Assembly: GCA_020052615.1 (NCBI GenBank)
Contig: JAGVOT010000051.1
Span: 1 to 45,690, forward strand
From: Nitrospirota bacterium
GTDB taxonomy: Bacteria; Nitrospirota; UBA9217
Direction of reading: 5' to 3'
Length of the DNA: 45,690 nt
Of the stretch, positions 33,177-41,833 are shown one piece after another. The translations under genes and the position numbers were made by a program. The notes beneath the pieces were generated by a model that made no database searches, was not told the origin of the DNA, and worked only from the letters and a program-made list of their open reading frames with translations. Within the stretch, counting starts at the first letter, position 1. Each line of letters starts with the position of its first letter.

Positions 33177-33716
33177 CTAAGGTGCGTCTCCCTTGACCGT
33201 CCAGTCAACAAGAAAATCTTCTGACTGCGAACCGGAGTACGCCTGAACCCACGATTGTCCCGTCTGGTCGAGTCCGGCAGTGGTTCCAACCACCGGATTC
33301 GACGGCGGCAGGATCTCGGTGGACCAGTAGAGATTGACCACACCAGTGTCATTCGTCACAACAGCACGGGCGTTCATTGGCCCGGTGCCGGTAATAACGG
33401 TCGAATACGAAGCATCAGCATACCAGAAGCCGTCCGTATACACGATGAGGCAGATATTGTTTCTGGGGATCTGACCTATATCTACTACGGTAAAAGTTAC
33501 CGGAGCATAGGTTACTGTTCCTCCCAGGAACGGAGAACCTATCGTCACATCGGCATTCTCAGGGGCCAGGATCCTGTCGAGGGAGTTCAACATATATGAA
33601 TCTGGAGGACAACCCTGTTTTTCCGCCACATCCGATCCACAGCCCGGAAGCAGCAGAACCGGCGATGCCAGGAGCAAAAGCACAGCTATCGAAGCAAATT
33701 TTGTTATCGTTCTCAT
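33177..33716 (-). CDS. Predicted lipoprotein downstream of pilQ (179 aa)
   Basis: The start at 33716 (MRTITKFASIAVLLL) follows GGAGG; an upstream in-frame start at 33734 would lie before that site. The signal peptide ends in lipobox LPGC (Cys26). The mature protein is beta-rich and Ser/Thr/Gly-rich with segments such as VTIGSPFLGGTVTYAPVTF and VNLYWSTEILPPSNP, suggestive of a single Ig-like or fibronectin-like domain. I recognise no family. It is 25 bases downstream of pilQ and probably the last gene of that operon, before a terminator. It might be a secretin-associated or pilus-associated lipoprotein, an inference from position only. Confidence 0.75.
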   Translation of the reverse strand: MRTITKFASIAVLLLLASPVLLLPGCGSDVAEKQGCPPDSYMLNSLDRILAPENADVTIGSPFLGGTVTYAPVTFTVVDIGQIPRNNICLIVYTDGFWYADASYSTVITGTGPMNARAVVTNDTGVVNLYWSTEILPPSNPVVGTTAGLDQTGQSWVQAYSGSQSEDFLVDWTVKGDAP

Positions 33717-33741
33717 GGAAGACCTCCGTGCCAATATGCTG

Positions 33742-36147
33742 CTATATCACTTCCTGCTTCACTACCCGGGGAGTTATGAAGATGAGGAGCTCCCGTTTTT
33801 CCTCACGCACCGCCTTGCTTTTGAACAGCCACCCGATCAGCGGTATATCCGCGAGAAAGGGGACCTTCGTGATCGTCTGTCCGCGGTCGAGGACAAGGAT
33901 ACCGCCGATGACCGCCGTCTCTCCGTCGGTCAGGAGGATCTCCGTCTGGGCCTCGTTCTTCCTGATCGAGGGCTGGCCGCCCGCGCCGAGGAGCGACGTG
34001 TCCGGCGCGTTCTTGGTGGCCTGTATCTTCATGAAGATCTTGTTGTCCGGCGTGGCATGGGGCGTCACGACGAGCGATAACTTGGCATCGATGAACTGGA
34101 CGTTGGTCGCCCCTCCGGCCGATGATGTGGCAAAGGGGATCGAAACGCCCTGCTCGATCTTGGCTTCCTTGTTGTCCAGGGCGCTCACCCGCGGGGTCGA
34201 GATCACCTTGCCTTCACCCGTTGATTCAAGCGCCGACAGGACCAGGTCGAGGTTGAGCGTCTTGCTGAGCGAGCCGAAGGTAAATCCGATGGCGCCGCCG
34301 CCGGTCCCCGCGCCCGCCGGTGCCGGCATGTTCACAAAGAAGTTGCCTTGTCCGGAAGGGACCACCCCCATGGTCGGTCCGCCGGTGACGCCGACGCTGT
34401 TCGGGAACTGGAGGCCCGTCGGGTTCCCCGTTCCCGCGCCGGCGTTAAAGTTGCCGCCCCACTGGACGCCGAGCGTGCGGTTGAAATTGAGCGAGGCTTC
34501 AACGATCCGGGCCTCGATCATGATCTGCGGCGTCGGCTTGTCGAGCTGCCTGATGAGCAGAGCAACATCCTCGACGTTCCGGGGAATGTCCTTCACGATC
34601 AGCGTGTTCGTCCGGGCATCCACCACGGTCTCGCCGCGGTTGGACAGGGACTTCTTGATCGTTGTTTCGATGGCGCTTGCCGTCGAATAGTTGACCGGGA
34701 TGATGCGCGTAATCAGGTCTTCGGCCTTTTTCCTGGCTTCCTTCGTCCGCATTTCATCGTCCGCTTCTTTTGCAAGAGCGCTCATGGACGCTATGCGGAG
34801 GATATTGTCCTCGATGTTGTACCCCAGGCCGTTCATCTTCAGGATGATCTCCATGGCCTGGTCCCAGGGAATATTGACGAGCCGGACCGTTACCTTCCCT
34901 TTGACATCGGGAGAGAGGATCATGTTCAGGTTCGCAAGCTCGCCGAACAGACGGAGCACATTCACCAGGTCCGCATCCTGAAGGTCCAGGGAGATCCTGC
35001 GCCCGCCATACTTCTTTGCACCCATCACCATGGTCTCTCCGGCAAGCAACTGCGGGCGGGATGGTGCGCGCTCCGGCTCCTTTACCTGTGCCGCCGTTGC
35101 CGGCACCAGCGCAGCCGCCTCGGGCGTTTCCTTCTCCGCCTTTTCCGTAACAACCGCTGCTGCGGCCGCCTCCGGCTGGGCCGCGGCGCGCTCCTGGGGC
35201 TTTTCCTCCGCCTTCGGCGCCGCAGCGATGTTCATGGCCACGACGAGGGTGTTCCCCTCGGGCGTGACGGTGTATTCCATGGTCTTCGTGAGGTCAAGAA
35301 CGATGCGGACCTTTTGTTCCGGAGCCGTGTGCTGACCGATCCGAACCTTGTCCAGGCCTCCCTTTCTGACCGGTATCACACTGGGCCTGACCCGGCTTTT
35401 GGCTCCCGGGACATCGATCACGAGGCGTTTGCCCTCGATCATGAAAGAGTTCGGCTTCATGGTCCCGTCGGCGGTAATCACCACTTTTGCGCCCTGCTTG
35501 CTGCCGGTCGCTTGCACCGACTTCACGACCTTGGCAGTTCCGCTTTCTTCAGCGATCGGCGCGACGACGGGAGCGGCCGCCTCTGCGGGAGCTTCCGTGA
35601 CCGGCGCCGGTGTCACGGCTTCAGGCGTCGCCTGTGCCGCTTCGACCGGTTTTGCCAGTTCAATCATCAGCTTGCCGCCCGCCTGATAGACCTTGGTGTC
35701 CACAGCCTGGGAAAGGGCGATCTCCAGCCGGGCGATATTATCAACCTGGCTCGGCGTTATGTCCACGACCGGTCCTTTGTCGACGACGATCTTCTCCTTG
35801 AAGTTCGCGAGGTCCGCGTCGGTGATGTCAACGATCAACCGGAGCGGCTCGGTAAGCTGGAACGAGGTATACTGGAGAATCTGATCACTGCCCTCGATCA
35901 CGATCTCTGTCCGCGTATCGCTCTCGAGCGGTGTGATCGCTTGTATCGCGACCTTGGCGCCGGTTGTGCCAGCCTCCGGCCCATTGCGGGCGCCGCATCC
36001 CGCGAACAGCAGGGATGAGACCATGATGAGCAACATGCCCCAGGCGACAGGCCGGCAGCGCGCTCTTCCGGTTTCCTGTTCTCCCCTGCCCCCTGATCCG
36101 CCTTTACCCCGGGAGCTGATGTTTCTAAGGGGTTGAATGGATTTCAT
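33742..36147 (-). CDS. pilQ: Type IV pilus secretin PilQ
   Basis: An 801-residue secretin. After an N-terminal hydrophobic segment (37-50) ending in the lipobox-like LLFAGC (Cys51) come AMIN domains (about 70-160 and 205-310, cell-wall binding), a Pro/Ala/Glu-rich linker, a secretin N/STN region (ISLDLQDADLVNVLRLFGEL) and the C-terminal secretin barrel with VPFLADIPLIGWLFKS and LLIFITPRVV, which are strong hallmarks. It forms the outer-membrane ring through which the pilus passes. The start at 36147 follows AGGAGGGG. A four-base overlap with pilP shows coupling. A lipid-modified PilQ is unusual and uncertain. Confidence 0.95.
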   Translation of the reverse strand: MKSIQPLRNISSRGKGGSGGRGEQETGRARCRPVAWGMLLIMVSSLLFAGCGARNGPEAGTTGAKVAIQAITPLESDTRTEIVIEGSDQILQYTSFQLTEPLRLIVDITDADLANFKEKIVVDKGPVVDITPSQVDNIARLEIALSQAVDTKVYQAGGKLMIELAKPVEAAQATPEAVTPAPVTEAPAEAAAPVVAPIAEESGTAKVVKSVQATGSKQGAKVVITADGTMKPNSFMIEGKRLVIDVPGAKSRVRPSVIPVRKGGLDKVRIGQHTAPEQKVRIVLDLTKTMEYTVTPEGNTLVVAMNIAAAPKAEEKPQERAAAQPEAAAAAVVTEKAEKETPEAAALVPATAAQVKEPERAPSRPQLLAGETMVMGAKKYGGRRISLDLQDADLVNVLRLFGELANLNMILSPDVKGKVTVRLVNIPWDQAMEIILKMNGLGYNIEDNILRIASMSALAKEADDEMRTKEARKKAEDLITRIIPVNYSTASAIETTIKKSLSNRGETVVDARTNTLIVKDIPRNVEDVALLIRQLDKPTPQIMIEARIVEASLNFNRTLGVQWGGNFNAGAGTGNPTGLQFPNSVGVTGGPTMGVVPSGQGNFFVNMPAPAGAGTGGGAIGFTFGSLSKTLNLDLVLSALESTGEGKVISTPRVSALDNKEAKIEQGVSIPFATSSAGGATNVQFIDAKLSLVVTPHATPDNKIFMKIQATKNAPDTSLLGAGGQPSIRKNEAQTEILLTDGETAVIGGILVLDRGQTITKVPFLADIPLIGWLFKSKAVREEKRELLIFITPRVVKQEVI

Positions 36148-36701
36148 GGTGTCCCCTCCTGTTTTTTACGGAGCTCAATAGTGATTTCCTTGCGATTTAT
36201 TTCCCCTGTCGGGTCCTTATATTTTTCTTCAATGATCATCGTCGTTTGAGTGATCTTCTTGACGACCCCCTGGTTTGGTCCGATCTTCGTCCCTACCCGG
36301 ATGAAGTACCCTTTGCCGTCAGGCCCTTCAAGCATTGCATGATAGCCGAGCCCGCCCCACACTATCCCGGCGAGCTTGAACTCATTGATGGGAAAACGCT
36401 CCAGGGGCGTTTTGGCGCCGGACAGGCCCTTCTTCTCTTCTTTGATGATAATGGGCATGAAGGGGTCCCGCCGGCCTGCAGCCGAATACGTATAAATTAC
36501 GACCGGCTGCTCCTCGACCTTGGCTTGCACGGTAGAGGTCACCGCGGACCTTGGCTGCTGCGCCGGCGCCGGCGGCGGCGATGCCGGCTTCGTCGAATCC
36601 GAGCAGCCGACCATGCCGGCCGCAGTCAGGAACAGGGCCGCCAGGATCGCGAACAGCCGGTTACCTAACCTGTTTGGTTGCCGTTGGTTGCGCTGTGTCA
36701 A
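36144..36701 (-). CDS. pilP: Type IV pilus assembly lipoprotein PilP
   Basis: A 185-residue PilP family protein that links the PilMNO inner-membrane complex to PilQ. The signal peptide ends in lipobox MVGC (Cys33), followed by a Pro/Ala-rich spacer and the conserved RRDPFMPII and AGIVWGGLGYHAMLEGPDGKGYFIRVG segments, the PilP beta-domain. No ATG start is available; TTG at 36701 (LTQRNQRQPN) has GGAG seven to eight bases upstream and is preferred, TTG at 36722 being an alternative. It overlaps the end of pilO by 41 bases. Confidence 0.9.
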   Translation of the reverse strand: MTQRNQRQPNRLGNRLFAILAALFLTAAGMVGCSDSTKPASPPPAPAQQPRSAVTSTVQAKVEEQPVVIYTYSAAGRRDPFMPIIIKEEKKGLSGAKTPLERFPINEFKLAGIVWGGLGYHAMLEGPDGKGYFIRVGTKIGPNQGVVKKITQTTMIIEEKYKDPTGEINRKEITIELRKKQEGTP

Positions 36702-37287
36702 CTTTCTTCTCCACTGCTGCAAAGGTCATCGCCGTGCAGTCGATATTGATCTCCATGGTACCGCTTCTGCCGAGCTTCGGCTGATCCATCTTTACGTTCA
36801 GCATGTTCACGATCCGGGTAAGCTTGCTCACGCTGTCGAAGAACAAGGCCACATTGTGATAACCGCCGGTCAGTTTGAGCGTGATCGGGATCTCCTCGTA
36901 CATGCCGCTCGCATGCTGCCTGCGCTTATCGGGCTTCCACAGCTTGAGCGAAAGACCGGCCTTGTTCACCAGGCCCTGGATCTGACGCAGGAGCCCGGAT
37001 ACTTCGGACTCGGGAGGAAGCTGCTCCGTAAGGATCTTGAGGCGTTCCTGGAGGGACTTCACCTCTGCCCGAAGCTGGTCCAGTTTCTTGATCTTCGCGT
37101 CGTTTTCCCGTATCTTCGCTTGCTGCTGGGCGATCTCGGTTTCCAGATTCCGGATCTCGGTCGTCTTGGGAATGTGGACCTGCCAGATAAAAAGCACCAC
37201 GACCACGCCGATGAGAGAGAAGAAGGCAATGGCGCGGGTTTTCGTCGGGATCTTCTGCAATTTATCGAGTATCGCTGGCGTGGCCAT
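36661..37287 (-). CDS. pilO: Type IV pilus inner-membrane protein PilO
   Basis: A 208-residue protein with one N-terminal membrane helix (about 20-37, AIAFFSLIGVVVVLFIWQV), a coiled coil (about 40-90) and a ferredoxin-like periplasmic domain containing PPESEVSGLLRQIQGLVNKAGL, which is typical of PilO. It pairs with PilN to form the alignment complex of the pilus machine. It overlaps pilN by a single base at 37287 and pilP by 41. Confidence 0.92.
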   Translation of the reverse strand: MATPAILDKLQKIPTKTRAIAFFSLIGVVVVLFIWQVHIPKTTEIRNLETEIAQQQAKIRENDAKIKKLDQLRAEVKSLQERLKILTEQLPPESEVSGLLRQIQGLVNKAGLSLKLWKPDKRRQHASGMYEEIPITLKLTGGYHNVALFFDSVSKLTRIVNMLNVKMDQPKLGRSGTMEINIDCTAMTFAAVEKKVDTAQPTATKQVR

Positions 37288-37835
37288 TATAACCCCTTGT
37301 ATCTGAACTGCAGCTTGTACTCGTAGATTTCGTAACCGTCCTTGGACTTCTGGCTCGTTTCCAGGAGATACACATCCGTAAAGAATGCCGAGGCCTTCAA
37401 TTTGTCCACGAACTTGACAACATCCTCGTTCGAAAATGCCTCGCCGCTAAGGTTGATGTTCCCGCCGGCCTCGGTCATCGAAGTAATATCCGCCGTCGCG
37501 GGGATCGCCTTGCTGATCTCGTCAAGGAGGCGAACGGGCCCCTGCTGGTTCTTCTTGAGCTGTTCGATGATCCCGATCTTATCGGTCACCTTTTTCCGCT
37601 CATCCTCGACGTTCTTGACTTCCCGCAGCATATTATCCTGTCTCGCGACCTCGGCCAAGGCCGCGGCCTTATCCTTCTCGCGAGCGGCTATCTTCGCATT
37701 CAGGCTGAGATAGTAGAAGGCCATTGCGGCAAACACGCCGCCCATTACGATAACAGCGATAATGAGATGTCTCTGGAGCTCGGTTATTTTCCGCGGAGGC
37801 TTCCGCTTGGTCGGGAGGAGGTTGATCTTGATCAT
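37287..37835 (-). CDS. pilN: Type IV pilus inner-membrane protein PilN
   Basis: A 182-residue bitopic protein. The N-terminus MIKINLLPTKRK is the conserved cytoplasmic segment that binds the groove of PilM. A membrane helix (about 27-47) and a periplasmic coiled coil and ferredoxin-like domain follow. It overlaps pilM by four bases and partners PilO. Confidence 0.94.
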   Translation of the reverse strand: MIKINLLPTKRKPPRKITELQRHLIIAVIVMGGVFAAMAFYYLSLNAKIAAREKDKAAALAEVARQDNMLREVKNVEDERKKVTDKIGIIEQLKKNQQGPVRLLDEISKAIPATADITSMTEAGGNINLSGEAFSNEDVVKFVDKLKASAFFTDVYLLETSQKSKDGYEIYEYKLQFRYKGL

Positions 37836-38884
37836 CGGTCGCTCGGCCTCCTCATTGCAAGACCTACCGCGATGGCGGCAAGCGGCGCCGCGTCGCTTAT
37901 GAATCCCGCCTCAAAATACTTGGGATCGACCTTGATGTTCTTGAACGGGTTGATGATGTCCACCGGGATCTCAAGCCGTTCGGACAGGACCCTGGTGAAT
38001 TGGGAGATCTTGGCACATCCGCCGGAGAGAAGCACCCGGGAGACCTTGTCGCTTCCGGTAGTGGAACGAAAGAAGTCAAAGGACCTCTGGATCTCGCCCA
38101 CGATGTCTTCGGTCACGGTCGCGATGATGGCGTTCAGCTGGTCCATGTCGGCCCCGTCCACGGCCTCGCCGCGCTTGATCTTCTCGGCATCTTCATAACT
38201 GAGGCCTGCATCCCGCTGGAGCGCTTCCGTGTAGCGATTGCCGCCCACCGTGATGTCGCGGGTGAAGATGGAAACACCGTCGCGCAGGATATTGATGTTC
38301 ATCACCGACGCGCCGATGTTCAGCAGCGCCGTGATCCCCGCCTCCACCTCATAGTTCAATTCGCACATATTGGCGAGTGCAAAAGCGTCCACATCCACGA
38401 CGACGGGCTCGAGTCCCGCATCCTTCACCAGGTTGACATAATCGTTGATCTTGTCCTTTTTCACGGCGACCAGGAGCACGTCGGCCTGTCCCTCTGCGGC
38501 GCCGGGTCCCAGCTTCTGGAAGTCGACGTTCACATCGTCGATGGAGAAGGGAATATACTGCTCTGCTTCCCATTTGATGGATTCTGCAAGCTCTTCGTCG
38601 GTCATATCCGCTATCGAGATGCGCTTGATGATGACCGAACTTCCCGACACCGACAGGACGACCTCCTTGGTCTTGACCTTCTGGGCAGCCAGGAGCTCCT
38701 TGATCGCCTCGGACACGCGGTTCGCATCCATCACCGCGCCCTCGACGATCACCTCGGCCGGAAGAGGGATCATGCCGAACTTGGCGAGGCTGTAGTTCTT
38801 TCCCGATGCCTTGAGCTGGACCAGCTTGATAAAGGTGGACCCGATGTCAAGGGCGATCGGTTCTATTTTTCTGGAAAACAGCAT
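37832..38884 (-). CDS. pilM: Type IV pilus assembly ATPase PilM (actin-like)
   Basis: A 350-residue actin/FtsA-like cytoplasmic protein. It has the phosphate-binding opening IALDIGSTFIKLVQLK, the PilM hallmark SGSSVIIKRISIADM, IKWEAEQYIPFSIDDVNVDFQ, and VLLSGGCAKI as the adenosine motif. It binds the PilN N-terminal peptide. The start ATG 38884 (MLFSRKIEP) follows GGGGT; a GTG two codons earlier is possible. It lies 37 bases after the HTH gene and leads pilMNOPQ. Confidence 0.95.
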   Translation of the reverse strand: MLFSRKIEPIALDIGSTFIKLVQLKASGKNYSLAKFGMIPLPAEVIVEGAVMDANRVSEAIKELLAAQKVKTKEVVLSVSGSSVIIKRISIADMTDEELAESIKWEAEQYIPFSIDDVNVDFQKLGPGAAEGQADVLLVAVKKDKINDYVNLVKDAGLEPVVVDVDAFALANMCELNYEVEAGITALLNIGASVMNINILRDGVSIFTRDITVGGNRYTEALQRDAGLSYEDAEKIKRGEAVDGADMDQLNAIIATVTEDIVGEIQRSFDFFRSTTGSDKVSRVLLSGGCAKISQFTRVLSERLEIPVDIINPFKNIKVDPKYFEAGFISDAAPLAAIAVGLAMRRPSDR

Positions 38885-38921
38885 GCTCACCCCGGAAGCG
38901 GTTATCCCGCTGAGATGATCA

Positions 38922-39119
38922 TCAGGCGCTCTTGCCCCGGATGATCTTTTCGATCACTTTCAGGTTGTTCTCGTTGTACACTCGCCAGCCGCGCCAGTCC
39001 CGGCCGACTCCCGCAAGCAATCCCTCGCTCTCCCAGCGAAACAGGGTCGCTCTCGAAATATCGAATCGGTCACAAATATCTTTCGTTTTATAGATCTTCG
39101 GATTTTTGCGCTTGACCAT
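38922..39119 (-). CDS. Small MerR/excisionase-type HTH protein (65 aa)
   Basis: The 65-residue protein consists of one winged-helix DNA-binding domain: IYKTKDICDRFDISRATLFRWESEGLL then GWRVYNENNLKVIEKII. It lacks the effector and dimerisation parts of full MerR regulators, resembling AlpA/Xis-type small regulators. As first gene before pilMNOPQ, with only 37 bases to pilM, it is probably co-transcribed and may control the pilus operon. A palindrome near its start region (39147-39167) could be its own operator; this is inference. Confidence 0.8.
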   Translation of the reverse strand: MVKRKNPKIYKTKDICDRFDISRATLFRWESEGLLAGVGRDWRGWRVYNENNLKVIEKIIRGKSA

Positions 39120-39604
39120 TGCAGCCCCTCTGACCTTACTGACAGTACTATATATATTAAGTATAGTTAGTATGATAACGAAACTAATTAGATTGTCAAG
39201 GATAAAGTAAAAAATATTATATTATTTTCAATGACATACAGCATCTTGTGTTTTTGATTTAAATAAATACAACATATACGCCACATGCGGATCTTTTTTT
39301 GCCGCATAGACGGACCGATATCGCAGATAACGACCAAGAGACCATGCTCGCCAGGGCGAAGCCATCGATCGAAATTGTTTCGCAGGAGGGGTACTCACCG
39401 CCTGCCGCTCACTTGTGCTCCTCTCTCGACTTTTCTCGTGATCGTTCCTACGGTCGGCCCCTGAAGTGGTCCTTGCTCTCCCTGATCAGCAGACCTTGTG
39501 ACTTATCCCGATAGAGGACAGGGATTATGGAATGGGACAGCCGCGGGCATGCAAAGGGTCCTTCCGTTGGAGGGTCTGCTTGCCCGAGCGCACTGCAAAT
39601 AAAG
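39120..39604. other. Gene-free intergenic region upstream of the HTH-pil unit
   Basis: The first 130 bases are strongly AT-rich and hold the promoter and palindrome listed separately. A hairpin ATGCGG/CCGCAT (39285-39290 and 39302-39307) follows. The part 39310-39600 returns to high GC and shows no reading frame with a ribosome site or recognisable sequence. Confidence 0.5.
39147..39199 (-). promoter_or_regulatory. Promoter and candidate operator of the HTH-pil operon
   Basis: On the minus strand TTGACA (39199-39194) lies 16 bases from TATCAT (39177-39172). Just downstream, ACTATA (39147-39152) and TATAGT (39162-39167) form an inverted repeat with a 9-base spacer across the expected start, a reasonable autoregulatory site for the HTH protein. 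Confidence 0.5.
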
Positions 39605-39634
39605 AAAGCCGGCTGGTGTTTCCAGCCGGCTTTT
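39605..39634. terminator. Bidirectional intrinsic terminator after the CO dehydrogenase gene
   Basis: A perfect 12-bp stem, AAAGCCGGCTGG (39605-39616) and CCAGCCGGCTTT (39622-39633), with a five-base loop, lies 35 bases after the CODH stop. A/T ends serve both strands. Confidence 0.85.
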
Positions 39635-39668
39635 GCATCGTCCGTAATTCCCGAGATTCGTATCTGCT

Positions 39669-41648
39669 CTACACGTCCACGCCGTGCGGAGTGGCGAAAG
39701 AGCCGCGGCGCGCGGCCATGTCGAGAAGCACGCGTTCCGTGCCGAAGGCGCCCGGCTCATACTTCCGGAGCTTCAGTTTCTCGCGGGCGGTGTCAATGAG
39801 CTTCAGGGCGAGCTCGAGCATCTTGCCCGGGTCTTCTTCAAAATAGAAGCCCGCGGTGAACATCTCCCACCATTTGTTTTCCATGATGTCCTTCAGCGTC
39901 TTGCTGGCGCTTACCGGAGAGCCTGCGCCGAAGATGATCGGAACGCCGGAGGCCACGAAGTAGGTGCCGATAGCGATCGCCTTTTCGCTCATCCACTCGG
40001 GGCCGATGCCGACCGCCGGGAGGCCGCCGATATCGTCTCCCAGGCCGCCCTCTTCGGCGATGTGGGACGCAATGGTCAGGATGCGCGAGTTGTCCACGCA
40101 CGAGCCCAGGTGGAGGATGGGCGGGATGCCGATGGCCTCGCAGACCTGGCGGAGGCCCGGGCCCGCGTTCTCCAGGGCGTTCTCCGGAGTCATGTAGCCT
40201 GCCTTGGCCGAAGCGTGGGCAGAGCAGCCGGTCTGGACCACGAGGACGTCGTTCTTGATGAACTCGCGGGACAGGAAGTTATGGATGCTGTCCTGGCTGA
40301 TCCGCGGGTTGTTGCAGCCGGCGAGACCCACAACGCCGCGGATGCGGCCCGAGATGATGGCGTCGTTCAGCGGGCGGTAGGAGCCCCGGTACTGTCCGCC
40401 CTGCATGTACTCGATGTACTCGTCTGAGAACCCGGCAACCATGTTGGGCTGTTTGAGCTTGACCGGGCTGGTCAGTTCCTTCTTGCGGTTCGGAAAATTG
40501 TCGATGGCGATCTTCAGGACCTTCTTCGCGATGTCCATGGCATGGTGTTCATCATACTGGATGTGCGTCGCGTCTACCATCTTGCCCTTGGGTGTCGTCG
40601 TGATGATCTTGGTGTGGAACTTCTTGGCGAGCTGGCCGATCGCCGGCATGATGCACTGCACGTCTACGGCCATGGCCTCGACCAGACCCGTGACGATCCC
40701 AAGCTCCTGCTGAAGAAATCCGCCGGCGGTGGCAATGCCGTGCCGTACCAGGATCTCATTCGCCGTGCAGCACATGCCCACGAGGTTCACGCCCTTGGCG
40801 CCCTTGGACTTGGCATAGGCGACGATCTCGGGGTCGTCCGTGGCCTCGACGAGCATCTCGGCGAAGGAAGGTTCATGGCCGTGTACGACGAAGTTCACAT
40901 AGTCTTCCTTAAAGACATCGAGGCTCGCCGTCGCGGTGACCGGATGCGGGGTGCCGAACAGGATGTCCGAGATGTCCGTACCGATCATGGAACCGCCCCA
41001 GCCGTCGGCCAGGGAGGTGCGCAGGGCGCCCAGCATGATGTTGTTCGGCTCCTGGTCCACGCCCATAGCCGTCCGATGCAGCATCTCGACGCACTCGCGG
41101 TCGATGCCGCGGGGCGCAATGCCGAATTTGCGCCAGAGCTCCTGACGCCGCTTCGGCGCCCGGGAAAGGTATACCAGTTCGCCGTTCTGCTGGCCGAACT
41201 GCTCGATGAACTTGAGGGCCACTTCTTCGGCCACCTTGTTCACGGACTTGCCCTCGATATTAATATTGAGGTAGCCGGCAACGCGGTTCAGTTTGCGTAC
41301 GTCCTTGATCTTGAAATCCTTGGCCTCGCCGCGTGCGGCCGCGAGAAGGGTGTTCGCCAGGTCACGTGCGTGGTCCGAATGGGCGGCGGTACCCGCGGCT
41401 ACCATGCGCGCGAAGTTCCGCGCCGTCACGACCGGCAACGTCGCGCCGCATACGCCCTCGGCCTCGTCTTCCTTGCCAACGAGCCGGCAAGGGCCCATAT
41501 GGCAGATCTTGCAGCAGGCGCCTTGGTGTCCGATGGGGCAGGGCTTCAGCTTCTCGGCCCGGTCGAACGAGGTAGTTATGTTCTTCTGACCGGCAACCTT
41601 CAAGAGGACCTGGGCTGCCGGATCAACGGATCTCTGATTTTCCTTCAT
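39669..41648 (-). CDS. cooS: Anaerobic carbon monoxide dehydrogenase catalytic subunit (Ni-Fe-S)
   Basis: The 659-residue protein has the N-terminal cysteine set for clusters D and B: Cys37, 45, 46, 49, 54 and 67 (CPIGHQGACCKICHMGPC). The C-cluster ligand regions are visible further on: VVHGHEPS (His), GMCCTANE, GLAGCNN, VQTGCSAHAS and LHLGSCVDNSR. It oxidises CO to CO2 or reduces CO2, working as a cytoplasmic homodimer. No cooF, cooC or acsB lies in the window; the upstream neighbours on the same strand are NuoG/NuoF-like electron-transfer genes. Whether it is CooS or the AcsA of a Wood-Ljungdahl complex cannot be settled. Its start has GGAGA nearby and a TATAAT (41731-41726, minus) 78 bases upstream. 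Confidence 0.95.
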   Translation of the reverse strand: MKENQRSVDPAAQVLLKVAGQKNITTSFDRAEKLKPCPIGHQGACCKICHMGPCRLVGKEDEAEGVCGATLPVVTARNFARMVAAGTAAHSDHARDLANTLLAAARGEAKDFKIKDVRKLNRVAGYLNINIEGKSVNKVAEEVALKFIEQFGQQNGELVYLSRAPKRRQELWRKFGIAPRGIDRECVEMLHRTAMGVDQEPNNIMLGALRTSLADGWGGSMIGTDISDILFGTPHPVTATASLDVFKEDYVNFVVHGHEPSFAEMLVEATDDPEIVAYAKSKGAKGVNLVGMCCTANEILVRHGIATAGGFLQQELGIVTGLVEAMAVDVQCIMPAIGQLAKKFHTKIITTTPKGKMVDATHIQYDEHHAMDIAKKVLKIAIDNFPNRKKELTSPVKLKQPNMVAGFSDEYIEYMQGGQYRGSYRPLNDAIISGRIRGVVGLAGCNNPRISQDSIHNFLSREFIKNDVLVVQTGCSAHASAKAGYMTPENALENAGPGLRQVCEAIGIPPILHLGSCVDNSRILTIASHIAEEGGLGDDIGGLPAVGIGPEWMSEKAIAIGTYFVASGVPIIFGAGSPVSASKTLKDIMENKWWEMFTAGFYFEEDPGKMLELALKLIDTAREKLKLRKYEPGAFGTERVLLDMAARRGSFATPHGVDV

Positions 41649-41725
41649 GGTCGTTGCGATCTCCTTTCAGTCGGCACGTATCAAAAGGGGAATGAGTTCC
41701 ACCCGATAATCTTTGAACGCGGTGC

Positions 41726-41731
41726 ATTATA
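41726..41731 (-). promoter_or_regulatory. Candidate -10 element upstream of CODH
   Basis: A perfect TATAAT on the minus strand in the 185-base gap between the NuoG-like gene and CODH. No good -35 is present, and a small AGCAT/ATGCT hairpin lies just upstream. It could be an activator-dependent promoter, giving CODH partly separate expression. Confidence 0.3.
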
Positions 41732-41833
41732 CAAAACAGCATAAAAAAATGCTACTAGAAGTTACGAAATGACCCTTGCCGCATGCAATCATGGTTAGAG
41801 GAGTTCTTCATCAACAATTTTAGCCCTTCCCGT

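Noticed and set aside
34348-36018. 556-codon plus-strand frame opposite pilQ
   Set aside because: Shadow of pilQ; His/Arg/Asp-rich composition typical of antisense GC-rich frames.
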